DNA of 64,000 bases from Taklimakanibacter sp021828105 (GTDB lineage: Bacteria; Pseudomonadota; Alphaproteobacteria; Rhizobiales; Aestuariivirgaceae): NCBI GenBank assembly GCA_021828105.1, contig JAKATG010000007.1, positions 124,001 through 188,000 of the forward strand. Direction: 5' to 3'. This document shows positions 23,343 to 31,119 of this stretch, piece after piece; the first letter of the stretch is position 1; every line of letters begins with the position of its first letter. Made by a program: the position numbers and the translations under genes. Below the pieces are notes generated by a model. That model saw nothing but the letters and a program-made list of their open reading frames with translations, did no database searches and was not told the DNA's origin.

Positions 23343-24521
23343 ATGCTGACCGCCACCAATGTTGTGAAAGCCAAGCTCATCAATCTGTGGGTGGTCTTCG
23401 ACACGATCCGGATGAATAGCGGGATTTCCCGATCGGGCATCGCGGATCAGACCGGCTTGTCGAAGCAGGCGAGCTCCGATCTGGTGGACGAGCTGATCGC
23501 CTTGCAGTTCGTTGAGGAAACGAAGGTGGCCAAGCGGCGCGTCGGCAAGCCGCCGACACCGCTCGGCATCAATCCCAATGGCGCCTATTCGCTCGGCTTC
23601 CATGTCGATGTCGGGCAGATGTCCGCCATCGCCGTCAATCTCGCGGGCGAGGTGCTGCATCGCGAGGACCGCCCGCTCGATGATCTCGAGCCCCAGCATG
23701 CGGTGATCGAGCTCGAGCGCGCGGCGAAGACGCTGATGGCGGCGACCGAAATCCCGCAGGACCACTTCCTGGGGATCGGGCTCGCAACACCCGGTCCTTT
23801 CGCAGTCAAGGGCCTGAGCCCGCCGCGTCTGCCGGGCTGGGACGGCCTCGCTCTGCGCGGCCTGCTGCATGACGCGACCGGCCTTCCCGTATCGCTCGCC
23901 AATGACGGCCAATGCGCCATCGTCGCCGAATGGCGGTTCGGCGAGGCGGCGCGGCGCCTCACCAATTTCGTCTATGTCTATTTCGGCATCGGCGTCGGCA
24001 GCGGCGTCATGATCCACAGTGCCGCCTTTGGCGGGGCCGCCGGCAATGCCGGCGAGATCGGCCATATCACGGTCGTGCCCAACGGCCATGACTGCATCTG
24101 CGGCAAGCGCGGCTGCCTCGAAACCTATGTGTCGGTCGACTCCGCCTTGCGCCATCTCGCGGCCAAGGGCATCGAGATCGAAACCATGGCTGAATTCGCA
24201 ACCCGCCTCGGTCCGAACGATCCTCTGATCGAGGACTGGATCGGGGCCGGCATCGAGCCCTTGCGCAACGGCCTCAATGCCATCGAGAACATGCTCGATC
24301 CGCAATCGATCATGATCGGCGGCAATGCGCCGGACTGGCTGATCGACACGTTCATGGCGCGGGTCGAGCCTCTGCTCCCTTCCGTCGGCCGGGTGGAGCG
24401 CACCTTGCCGCGCATCATGAAGAGCGGCCTCCGCGCCGATGCCGTCGCGCGCGGCGCCGCCGTCCTGCCTCTCCTCGCCACGCTCAACCCGCTCTATCGC
24501 GAGCTCAATCCTTATGTGTGA
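23343..24521 (+). CDS. ROK family transcriptional regulator
   Basis: A 392-residue repressor-type ROK protein with an N-terminal winged helix (residues 15-60, SGISRSGIADQTGLSKQASS) and a C-terminal sugar-kinase-like domain. It has the ROK zinc site pattern, GHDCICGKRGCLETYVS, and the glycine-rich GIGVGSGVMI. The aspartate of the kinase catalytic motif falls in SLANDGQCA, a variant of the usual NDAN, so catalytic activity is doubtful and a ligand-sensing role likely. It is divergent from the sugar-type ABC/aminotransferase operon and very likely regulates it. Confidence 0.9.
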   Translation: MLTATNVVKAKLINLWVVFDTIRMNSGISRSGIADQTGLSKQASSDLVDELIALQFVEETKVAKRRVGKPPTPLGINPNGAYSLGFHVDVGQMSAIAVNLAGEVLHREDRPLDDLEPQHAVIELERAAKTLMAATEIPQDHFLGIGLATPGPFAVKGLSPPRLPGWDGLALRGLLHDATGLPVSLANDGQCAIVAEWRFGEAARRLTNFVYVYFGIGVGSGVMIHSAAFGGAAGNAGEIGHITVVPNGHDCICGKRGCLETYVSVDSALRHLAAKGIEIETMAEFATRLGPNDPLIEDWIGAGIEPLRNGLNAIENMLDPQSIMIGGNAPDWLIDTFMARVEPLLPSVGRVERTLPRIMKSGLRADAVARGAAVLPLLATLNPLYRELNPYV

Positions 24522-24572
24522 GCCGACGGATTCCCGATAGCGCGTCCGTCTTCCTCGCAGCGGGAGGGCGGC

Positions 24573-24815
24573 ATGGGCATAGAAAATCCGACTGAAACCG
24601 TGATCGGCATATTGGACATGATCGATGAGGTCCGCGGCAAGGTGGCGGACACGCCTCTGGCGGCTTTCCCCTGGCGGCCGCTTTCACCGGCCGCGGCAGA
24701 TGACGTTGTCGAGCTCTCGCATGACGCGATGGTATACTGCGATGACCTCATCGAAGCGGTGATCGTGGTCACCGTCGTGTCCATGCTGATCGCCGCACGG
24801 GAAGGCCTGGCTTGA
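24573..24815 (+). CDS. small hypothetical protein with C-terminal hydrophobic helix
   Basis: An 80-residue open frame preceded by GGGAGGGCGGC, a good ribosome site. The first 55 residues are polar; the last 25 (DDLIEAVIVVTVVSMLIAAREGLA is the region) form one hydrophobic helix. I do not recognise it. It lies between two convergent-facing regulators, and a 90-residue open frame exists on the opposite strand, so coding status is uncertain. Confidence 0.4.
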   Translation: MGIENPTETVIGILDMIDEVRGKVADTPLAAFPWRPLSPAAADDVVELSHDAMVYCDDLIEAVIVVTVVSMLIAAREGLA

Positions 24816-24823
24816 GGGCCGCT

Positions 24824-25624
24824 TCAGACGGCCTGCGGACTATAGACGACCACCGAAAGGTCTCCCGCCAGGCCCTTCGGTTGCAGGGGAGCATAGGTGA
24901 GGTCGATCATGCCGAGCTTGGGATGACGCATCCGTTTGACGCGCAGTCTTGGCGCATCGACCTCGCCGGCACTCCATAGCGCGGCAAAATCCGCGCTGTC
25001 GCAGCTGAGCTTGCGCGTCAGGGCTTCGAGCTCTTCGGCGCCCGCATAGCGCGCCGTGTCGGCGCGGAACTGGGCGACCGAGGAGGCGGCGAGGCAGCTC
25101 CACTCGACGAACAGCCGCCGCCAATCCGGCCAGAGGAAGATCATCCGCAAGATATTGCGATCGGCGGGCGCAACCGACGCGAAATCCCCGAGCATCTCCT
25201 TGGCCGGCTCATTCCAGGCGAGCACGTCCCAGCGTCCGTTCAGGACGTAAGCTGGCTGGTGTAGGCCTTCCGTCCACGCTTTCAGCGCCTGCGGCACGGC
25301 ATGAGAAAAACGCCTGCCCCACCGGGCGGATGCCTCGGGCCTCGCCAGCATCATCAAATGGCCTCGCTCGCTCTCGCTGAGCAAGAGCGCATCGGCCAGA
25401 TGCTCCAGCACTTCGCTCGACGGCTTGATCTCGCGTCCCTGCTCCAGCCAGGTGTACCAGGTCGGGCTGATGCCCGCCCGCTGCGCCACCTCCTCGCGCA
25501 AGAGACCGCGGGCGCGCCGGTGCCGCGCGGGACGCATGCCGATTTTTTCGGGCGCGATCGCCGCGCGCCTGGCTTTCAGGAAAAGCGCCAGCTCGGCGCG
25601 GCGCTGAAGGTCGGGATCGGCCAT
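24824..25624 (-). CDS. XRE-type regulator with MmyB-like ligand-binding domain
   Basis: A 266-residue regulator. The N-terminal helix-turn-helix reads LREEVAQRAGISPTWYTWLEQGRE, which with the preceding RPARHRRARGL is typical of the MmyB-like family; the C-terminal part contains VLNGRWDVLAWNEPA, the start of the PAS-like ligand domain that in relatives binds fatty acids or similar small hydrophobics. The start at 25624 is chosen to match the family N-terminus; an upstream in-frame ATG at 25741 would overlap the divergent VOC gene. It probably controls that VOC gene or itself. Confidence 0.88.
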   Translation of the reverse strand: MADPDLQRRAELALFLKARRAAIAPEKIGMRPARHRRARGLLREEVAQRAGISPTWYTWLEQGREIKPSSEVLEHLADALLLSESERGHLMMLARPEASARWGRRFSHAVPQALKAWTEGLHQPAYVLNGRWDVLAWNEPAKEMLGDFASVAPADRNILRMIFLWPDWRRLFVEWSCLAASSVAQFRADTARYAGAEELEALTRKLSCDSADFAALWSAGEVDAPRLRVKRMRHPKLGMIDLTYAPLQPKGLAGDLSVVVYSPQAV

Positions 25625-25724
25625 GGCGAGGGTGGTAGTGCCAATACCAGCATCACTACTGGTCTGGCTCGCTTCGACGCTGTCGCTAGTTTCGTGGGGC
25701 ACTGCAACCATGGAATTTCCCTTC

Positions 25725-26162
25725 ATGACCGACACCCACACCCCGCCTCACAGCCGCCCGCCCTTTTCCGGCCATCCGCTGCGCGCCATTCGCGCTTTAG
25801 ACTATACCATCCTGTTCGCGCGCGACATGGCAGCCATGCGCCGGTTCTACGCCGAAGTGATGCGCTTCGAGCATTATTTCGAGCTCCTGAACGGCGATTG
25901 GGTCGAATATCGCGTCGGCGGCAACATCCTCGCCCTGTGCAAACCCGGCCTCGTCATCCCCGATGCCACCTTGCCGATCGGGACCGCCGCGACACATCTC
26001 GCCTTTCGCGTGCGGCGGGAAGAGGTCGATGCGGCCGAAGCGGCGCTTCGCGCCGAGGGCGTCGCCATCGTTTCGCCATCAACGGACCAGCCTTGGGCCC
26101 ATCGCACCCTGTTCTTTCGCGATCCCGATGGAAACCTGCTCGAGATCTATGCCGACATCTGA
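25725..26162 (+). CDS. VOC (glyoxalase/dioxygenase fold) family protein
   Basis: A 145-residue protein with paired beta-alpha-beta-beta-beta modules: YTILFARDMAAMRRFYAEVM, then THLAFRV, and the C-terminal TLFFRDPDGNLLEIYADI with a metal-ligand glutamate. The reaction cannot be told from the sequence; known relatives are glyoxalase I, extradiol dioxygenases and resistance enzymes. An alternative in-frame start at 25710 adds five residues. It is divergent from an MmyB-like regulator and its 3' end overlaps the GT8 gene on the other strand by 16 bases. Confidence 0.82.
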   Translation: MTDTHTPPHSRPPFSGHPLRAIRALDYTILFARDMAAMRRFYAEVMRFEHYFELLNGDWVEYRVGGNILALCKPGLVIPDATLPIGTAATHLAFRVRREEVDAAEAALRAEGVAIVSPSTDQPWAHRTLFFRDPDGNLLEIYADI

Positions 26163-27088
26163 GGTTGCCAGCCGTCGGCGAAATGCTGCGTCTCGAGGAA
26201 AGACCACAGGCGCCGGCGGAAGTCCTGATTCACCGGCTCGTAGTGATTGTCGACGGGCTCGACATCGGGAAAATCGGGCCAGGGCGAGATCGCGAACCAG
26301 TCCCTGAACGCATGCGCATAGCGCGGGTCGCCGACCCATCCCCTTTGCCAGGGCTTCGGCCGGTTGACGAAATGATAGACATTGGGTCGGATCTCTTCCT
26401 CGAGATCGAGGCTCATGAAGTCGCCCATGAAATTGAAGCGCGGCGAGAGCCGGACGAAACCGCCTTTGAGCAGCGCATTAAGCGCGCTCTGCTCGAAGCG
26501 CAGGCAGAGCTTCGGGTTGGCCGCGATGAAGCGCAAGGTGCGCTCGCCCATCTCAGCCTTGGTCCACAGCGCCCGGTCGATGACGGTGAGGCCGTTGTTG
26601 AAATAAAGCGTATCGGGCGTCATGCCGAGGCTGGCGCGATAGGCCTGGAATTCCTCCGCCAGATGGCCGCCGAAATCCATATAGGAGATCATGTCGGTCG
26701 CGGCGGCGAGAACAGCGCCCTCGAGGTCGAGCGAGATCAGCGGCGCCAGCCCCTCATTCACGATCATCATGTCGGAATCGACCGGGATGATGCGGTCATA
26801 CTGCGCCGGCAGGACGCGATCGAGAAACAGCCGGCGCGTGATCGCATGCTCGCCATTGTTGTTGGAGGGGAGTTTGCGGGTGACATCGTCGAAGGAAGTG
26901 ACGGCGAGCTTGAGCCGCTTCCTTATGGTTTCGTCGATCTCCTCGAAGCGCGGCCAGACATCCGTCTCTTCGCAAACGAGGAAGAGATCGGCCTCATCAG
27001 GCAGACCACAAGCGATGATCTGCGAAGCGACGCAGAGAGCGGGACCGAAGAAACGCCGGTCGGGTGTCAGGCAAATGGCTGTCGGCAC
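26147..27088 (-). CDS. GT8-like glycosyltransferase
   Basis: About 313 residues with a GT-A fold. The nucleotide-sugar/metal motif is IIPVDSDMMIV (DxD as DSD), followed by LYFNNGLTVIDRALW, in which NNGL is typical of GT8 enzymes, and a late H-x-x-G-like region is replaced by YHFVNRPKPWQRGWVG. The start is uncertain: GTG at 27088 lies ten bases after the upstream gene's stop and gives PTAICLTPDRRFF at the N-terminus; longer frames would run into that gene. No other polysaccharide genes are nearby, so its acceptor is unknown. Confidence 0.75.
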   Translation of the reverse strand: MPTAICLTPDRRFFGPALCVASQIIACGLPDEADLFLVCEETDVWPRFEEIDETIRKRLKLAVTSFDDVTRKLPSNNNGEHAITRRLFLDRVLPAQYDRIIPVDSDMMIVNEGLAPLISLDLEGAVLAAATDMISYMDFGGHLAEEFQAYRASLGMTPDTLYFNNGLTVIDRALWTKAEMGERTLRFIAANPKLCLRFEQSALNALLKGGFVRLSPRFNFMGDFMSLDLEEEIRPNVYHFVNRPKPWQRGWVGDPRYAHAFRDWFAISPWPDFPDVEPVDNHYEPVNQDFRRRLWSFLETQHFADGWQPQMSA

Positions 27089-27098
27089 GAGCGGCCGG

Positions 27099-28118
27099 CT
27101 AGTCGCGAGCGCGGCGGCGTTCGCGGCGGGCGGCACCTGCAGCGGCGGTGTCGAAGCCCTTGGCCAGTTCCGACACGGCGCCGAGGCGCGCCTCGATGAG
27201 GGCGACGGTCGGGCGCTCCCCCTTGCTGTAAGTCTCGAGCGACTTGCGCATGGCAGCCAGGTGCTCCGGGCTCGTGCCGCAGCAGCCGCCGATGATGCGG
27301 GCGCCGGCGTCGAGCGCGATGCGCGCATAGTCGGCCATCAGCTCGGGCGTGCCGGTATAGTGGATATGGCCGTCGACATATTGCGGAATGCCGCAATTGC
27401 CCTTGGCGACGACATGCGCATCGGGCCTAGCCGTCGTGATGCCGAGGACGGTCGCGACGAGTTCTGAGGCGCCGACGCCGCAATTGGCACCGATCGCCAC
27501 TGGCTTGGTGCTGAGCGTCGTGGTCAGCGTGCCGAAATTCTGCGGCGTGATGCCCATCATGGTGCGGCCATTGGTGTCGAAGCTCATGGTGGTCACGATC
27601 GGAAGCCCGGCCTGGCCTGCGCCTTCGACCGCGGCGCGCAGCTCTTCTTCCGACGACATGGTCTCGATCCACAGGACGTCGACGCCGCCCTCCTTCAGGG
27701 CCTTGGCCTGCTCGGCGAAAGCGGCGACGCCGTCCGCATGCGAGAGCGAGCCCAAGGGCTCGAAGATCTCGCCCGTCGGCCCGATGGAGCCGCCGACATA
27801 GACCGGCCGCGCCACGGCATCGGCCTCGGCGCGCGCATTCTTGGCGGCCGCCATATTGATCTCACGCACCTGGTCTTGCGCGTTGTGCAGCTTGAGCCGG
27901 TGGCGATTGCCGCCGAAGGTGTTGGTCAGGATGATGTCGGCGCCGGCCTCGATGAAGCGGCGGTGCAGCGAGCGCACGCGCTCGGGAAATTCGAAATTCC
28001 AGATCTCGGGCGCATCGCCCGAGACGAGGCCCATCTGGAAGTAATTGGTGCCGGTGGCGCCGTCGGCGAGCAGCCAGGGCCGGGAATTCAGGGCTTGAGT
28101 AAAGGTCGGATGCGTCAT
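27099..28118 (-). CDS. bmt: homocysteine S-methyltransferase (betaine-homocysteine methyltransferase type)
   Basis: A 339-residue zinc-dependent methyltransferase. It begins ADGATGTNYFQMGL and has TNTFGGNRHRL, GANCGVGA and IIGGCCGTSPEHL, the last two supplying the three zinc-binding cysteines. Rhizobial Bmt proteins of this length transfer a methyl group from glycine betaine to homocysteine to make methionine and dimethylglycine. The start at 28118 follows GGGAAACC. A strong palindrome upstream at 28145-28166 is a likely operator. The GT8 gene follows after ten bases and may be co-transcribed. Confidence 0.88.
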   Translation of the reverse strand: MTHPTFTQALNSRPWLLADGATGTNYFQMGLVSGDAPEIWNFEFPERVRSLHRRFIEAGADIILTNTFGGNRHRLKLHNAQDQVREINMAAAKNARAEADAVARPVYVGGSIGPTGEIFEPLGSLSHADGVAAFAEQAKALKEGGVDVLWIETMSSEEELRAAVEGAGQAGLPIVTTMSFDTNGRTMMGITPQNFGTLTTTLSTKPVAIGANCGVGASELVATVLGITTARPDAHVVAKGNCGIPQYVDGHIHYTGTPELMADYARIALDAGARIIGGCCGTSPEHLAAMRKSLETYSKGERPTVALIEARLGAVSELAKGFDTAAAGAARRERRRARD

Positions 28119-28144
28119 CGAAAGGTTTCCCAAGGATACATGAT

Positions 28145-28166
28145 CATATAAACATATCTTTATATG
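28145..28166. promoter_or_regulatory. SahR-like (ArsR family) operator upstream of bmt
   Basis: A perfect inverted repeat, CATATAAA-N6-TTTATATG, lies 27 bases upstream of the bmt start in the only AT-rich patch of this area. Its form resembles the AT-rich palindromes of ArsR-family regulators, including the S-adenosylhomocysteine-responsive SahR that controls methionine-cycle genes in proteobacteria. The assignment to SahR is from memory of the motif and is inference. No arsR-like gene is nearby. Confidence 0.55.
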
Positions 28167-28170
28167 AATT

Positions 28171-29013
28171 TCAACCGCCCTGCTCAGACCGCCAGGACCC
28201 ATAGGATTCGGGGCCGGCCAGCAGCATCAATCGGCCATTAATCCAGTAGCGGTCGGGATTCTGGCCCATGGGCGGCATGTTGCCGTCGCGAATGGCCTTA
28301 AGCCCGGTCACGAGATCGGCCAGGTCGCCCCTGAACAGCCTCGGCGCCACTTGCGTGCCGTCAGGCAACGGCTTGCCATGAGCGCCGAGGATCAGCACGT
28401 CTTCCGGCAGCCGCCGCGCCAGCGCCTCGGCGCTTAAGAGATAGTCCGGCAGGAAAGCGCCCGGTATCTGGGCATAGAGGGAGCCCAGATAGAGGAAGTC
28501 CGCCGCCAGCAGGATTTTCCCGCCCGCGTCATAGAGCGAAATCGACTCGGGGGAATGACCGGGAGTCGCGATGATCTCAAGCGACCGGCCACCGAGATCG
28601 ATGCGATGGCCGATCGGCCACCAATGCCCAATGTCGACCGGCACCCAGACCATGTCCTCGAGGCTGCCGAAGAACAGTTCCTCCGGCGCCACCAACACGC
28701 CATCCCTGACGCATGCCCGCAAGATGGCGAGGTCCGGCAGAGCGCGATCGGCGAAGCGATGGAAGTTGCCGGTATGGTCGAAATGCAGATGCGACAGCAG
28801 CGTCGTAACCGGCCTGTCCGTCAGGCTTGCGACCACGGGCGTGATGTCGCGCAGGCCTGGTCCCGTATCGAAAAGCAGCGCCCGCTCCTGCCCGACGATC
28901 AGATAATTCCAATTGACCTGATGATATTTTGGCTCCCCGATGCCGAATAGACCCGGCGCGATCGCCTCGATCGCATACCAGTCGTCGAACCAGCGGATGT
29001 GCGGCTTTGTCAT
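28171..29013 (-). CDS. metallo-beta-lactamase-fold hydrolase
   Basis: A 280-residue hydrolase with zinc motif LLSHLHFDHTGNFH (HxHxDH near residue 75), TPGHSPESISLYD and LLAADFLYLG, which supply the further histidine and aspartate ligands. It resembles glyoxalase II-like and lactonase-like members; the substrate cannot be named. Its stop lies a few bases before the palindrome of bmt, so bmt has its own promoter. The start at 29013 fits the family N-terminus. It is 23 bases downstream of the ParS/Xre-like gene. Confidence 0.85.
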   Translation of the reverse strand: MTKPHIRWFDDWYAIEAIAPGLFGIGEPKYHQVNWNYLIVGQERALLFDTGPGLRDITPVVASLTDRPVTTLLSHLHFDHTGNFHRFADRALPDLAILRACVRDGVLVAPEELFFGSLEDMVWVPVDIGHWWPIGHRIDLGGRSLEIIATPGHSPESISLYDAGGKILLAADFLYLGSLYAQIPGAFLPDYLLSAEALARRLPEDVLILGAHGKPLPDGTQVAPRLFRGDLADLVTGLKAIRDGNMPPMGQNPDRYWINGRLMLLAGPESYGSWRSEQGG

Positions 29014-29036
29014 CCTATTGGAGCTTCAGTGGAAAA

Positions 29037-29408
29037 TCAGGCGTACACGCCGGCTCGGACAGACTCTAGATAGTCCGAAACCTTACCGACCTTGCCCGCG
29101 CCGACAAGATCATACGCCGTCTTGCCTGCCCAACCGGGGATTGGCTGGTGTTTGAACCAGATGGCAGCCCTACTCTTTTCTCCGGTCATCTCGATCGCCA
29201 TCGCCAGGATCCGTACCAGCGAGCGCAACGCCTGTTCAAGCTTCGGGGCGTGAGTCTTCGTGCTCAGGGCCTCCCTTGGAATGCCAATAAGAGCCGCCAG
29301 TTCTGACTGTTCAATGCCAAGAAATTGTGAGATGCGGCGAGGCGACAGGACAGGTGGCTCTCCTTCGCTGAACTGCCTGACGATGAGTTCGGAATCTGCA
29401 ACGTTCAT
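29037..29408 (-). CDS. MbcA/ParS/Xre antitoxin-like protein (DUF2384), no toxin partner
   Basis: A 123-residue protein with an N-terminal Xre-like helix-turn-helix (ISQFLGIEQSELAALIGIPREAL) and a C-terminal DUF2384 region (WFKHQPIPGWAGKTAYDLV, ending in DYLESVRAGVYA). This is the antitoxin of RES-Xre type toxin-antitoxin pairs. In such pairs the RES toxin gene normally follows directly; here the next gene is a metallo-hydrolase and the previous one is a membrane anchor subunit, and I find no RES domain. It is an orphan, either a solitary regulator or the remains of a lost module. Confidence 0.82.
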   Translation of the reverse strand: MNVADSELIVRQFSEGEPPVLSPRRISQFLGIEQSELAALIGIPREALSTKTHAPKLEQALRSLVRILAMAIEMTGEKSRAAIWFKHQPIPGWAGKTAYDLVGAGKVGKVSDYLESVRAGVYA

Positions 29409-29419
29409 AGCGAGGCAGC

Positions 29420-30364
29420 TTACGCTCTTTCGGCGCCATAATAAAGCGAGACGACATGCTGCGCCTCGGCGAAGAACAGCCAGCGCTCGAAGACCGCGGC
29501 AAGCCCTGAGAGCACCACCGCGATCAGCGACAGGGCAATGGCCAGGAAAGGCGCGGCGATCGTCAGCGCTGTCACGGCGATGGCGATGAGCAGCGAAACG
29601 AGGACGATCCGGCGCAGCTTCTCGGCATGCTTGCGGGCGACGGCGAAGCCCATCTCCTTCATGATGAAATTCTCAGCCGTATGCGGCACCTCCCATTGCC
29701 GCACTTTTTCTCCGTCCCGGGCGAGGCCCGTCGCCGCTTCGATGGTGCGGGTCTTGGGCTCGCTGTCGATCCTGCGCCAATAGAGAAATTTCAACGCCAC
29801 GGTGAGGATGAGAGCAATGACGGTGAGGCCGGCTTGGAAGACCTGATAGGGCCCGAAGAGCGAAGCGATCGCCATCAAGAGGACAGAACCTGTTGCGAGG
29901 GCGAAGGCGAGATAGACCGGCACGGTCAGCGGCTGATGCCATTGCCGGATGGTGGTGAGCGTCGAATAGATCTTCGCCGTGCAGAAAACGGTGATCGCGC
30001 ACATGAGCGCGGTCGCGAGGCCGGCAAGGCCTAGCCACTGCGGATAATCGAGAATGCGCAGCCACAGAGCGCCGAAGATAAGCGCCGGCGCGAAGGTCAG
30101 GACCGAGACGACGCCTTCGCGCGACAGCCAGGACGAACGCCATTGCGAGAAGGCCCGCCAGGCCCGCTCCGGACGGCCCAGATGGAAGGTCGATGACAGA
30201 AGCCCCACCGTGATGAGGCCGAGCGCCACCACCAGCGCGGTCGCGCCGAACCAGACGCTGGAGGCCGGGCCGTGATTGAAGCCGACAAGACCGAGAAGGG
30301 CGAGAAGGCCATAGCCCGCGCCCGATGCGGTGGTGAACAGGATGACCGAATAAGCAGGATGCAT
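29420..30364 (-). CDS. soeC: membrane anchor subunit, DmsC/SoeC type
   Basis: A 314-residue protein with about eight hydrophobic segments, beginning PAYSVILFTTASGAGYGLLAL and containing STFHLGRPERAWRAFSQWRSSWLSREG, which is the conserved DmsC quinol-site region (given as residues 60-86). It anchors the catalytic and iron-sulfur subunits to the inner membrane and exchanges electrons with quinone. It is the last gene of the three-gene molybdoenzyme operon, five bases after the iron-sulfur subunit. Confidence 0.85.
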   Translation of the reverse strand: MHPAYSVILFTTASGAGYGLLALLGLVGFNHGPASSVWFGATALVVALGLITVGLLSSTFHLGRPERAWRAFSQWRSSWLSREGVVSVLTFAPALIFGALWLRILDYPQWLGLAGLATALMCAITVFCTAKIYSTLTTIRQWHQPLTVPVYLAFALATGSVLLMAIASLFGPYQVFQAGLTVIALILTVALKFLYWRRIDSEPKTRTIEAATGLARDGEKVRQWEVPHTAENFIMKEMGFAVARKHAEKLRRIVLVSLLIAIAVTALTIAAPFLAIALSLIAVVLSGLAAVFERWLFFAEAQHVVSLYYGAERA

Positions 30365-30369
30365 GGATG

Positions 30370-31119
30370 CTACCGGCTCAACAGACGATCGGCCCAGCGG
30401 AAGAACTCATCCATCACCGTCTTCCCGCCGCTTTCGACGGGCGCGCTCGCCGTGGCTGTCGTCTTGTTGCGCTGGCGCGGCGGCAGATATTTATTGACGG
30501 GCTTGTAGCCCATTTCCGGCAAGAGATCATAGCCCTGGCGTTCGGCGACGAGCTTCGAGACCTTGCTCTCAGTATCGCCCAGATCACCGAAATGCCGCGC
30601 CCCCGTCGGGCACGCCTTCACGCAGGCCGGGATGCGGTCCTCCTCGGCGAAATTCTCATTGTAGATGCGGTCGACGCAGAGCGTGCATTTCTTCATCACG
30701 CCATGGTCGTAATCATATTCGCGCGCGCCATAGGGGCAGGCCCAGGAGCAGAGCTTGCAGCCGATGCAGGTCTCAGGGTTGACGAGAACGATGCCGTCCT
30801 CGGCGCGCTTGTAGGAAGCGCCCGTCGGGCACACCGTGACGCAAGCCGGCTCCTCGCAATGGAGGCAGGAGCGTGGGAAATGCACGATGCGCGACTGCTC
30901 GTCCCCTGGCGCCTTCACCTCATAGCCATGGATGCGGTTGAGCCAGGTGCCTTCGGGCGATGCGCCATAGGCGTGCCTGTCGTTGAGCGGCGCCGAATAG
31001 CCTTGCGTGTTCCATTCCTTGCAGGAGGTGGCGCAGGCCTGGCAGCCGACGCAGATGTCGAGATCGATGACGAGGCCGAGCTTCTTCTGGTTAGGCTGAG
31101 GTCTCGGAAGCGAGGTCAT
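30370..31119 (-). CDS. soeB: four-cluster ferredoxin subunit, SoeB/DmsB type
   Basis: A 249-residue electron-transfer subunit with four cysteine groups for [4Fe-4S] clusters: CVGCQACATSC near residue 23, CLHCEEPACVTVCP, CIGCKLCSWACP and CTLC followed by CVKACP. It passes electrons between the molybdenum subunit and the membrane anchor. It overlaps the catalytic subunit gene by four bases. There is no signal peptide, so the dimer faces the cytoplasm. Confidence 0.88.
   Translation of the reverse strand: MTSLPRPQPNQKKLGLVIDLDICVGCQACATSCKEWNTQGYSAPLNDRHAYGASPEGTWLNRIHGYEVKAPGDEQSRIVHFPRSCLHCEEPACVTVCPTGASYKRAEDGIVLVNPETCIGCKLCSWACPYGAREYDYDHGVMKKCTLCVDRIYNENFAEEDRIPACVKACPTGARHFGDLGDTESKVSKLVAERQGYDLLPEMGYKPVNKYLPPRQRNKTTATASAPVESGGKTVMDEFFRWADRLLSR

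Noticed and set aside
25301..27199. 632-residue plus-strand open frame through the regulator, VOC and GT8 genes
   Set aside because: It crosses three genes with clear family signatures in other frames; composition is that of a shadow.
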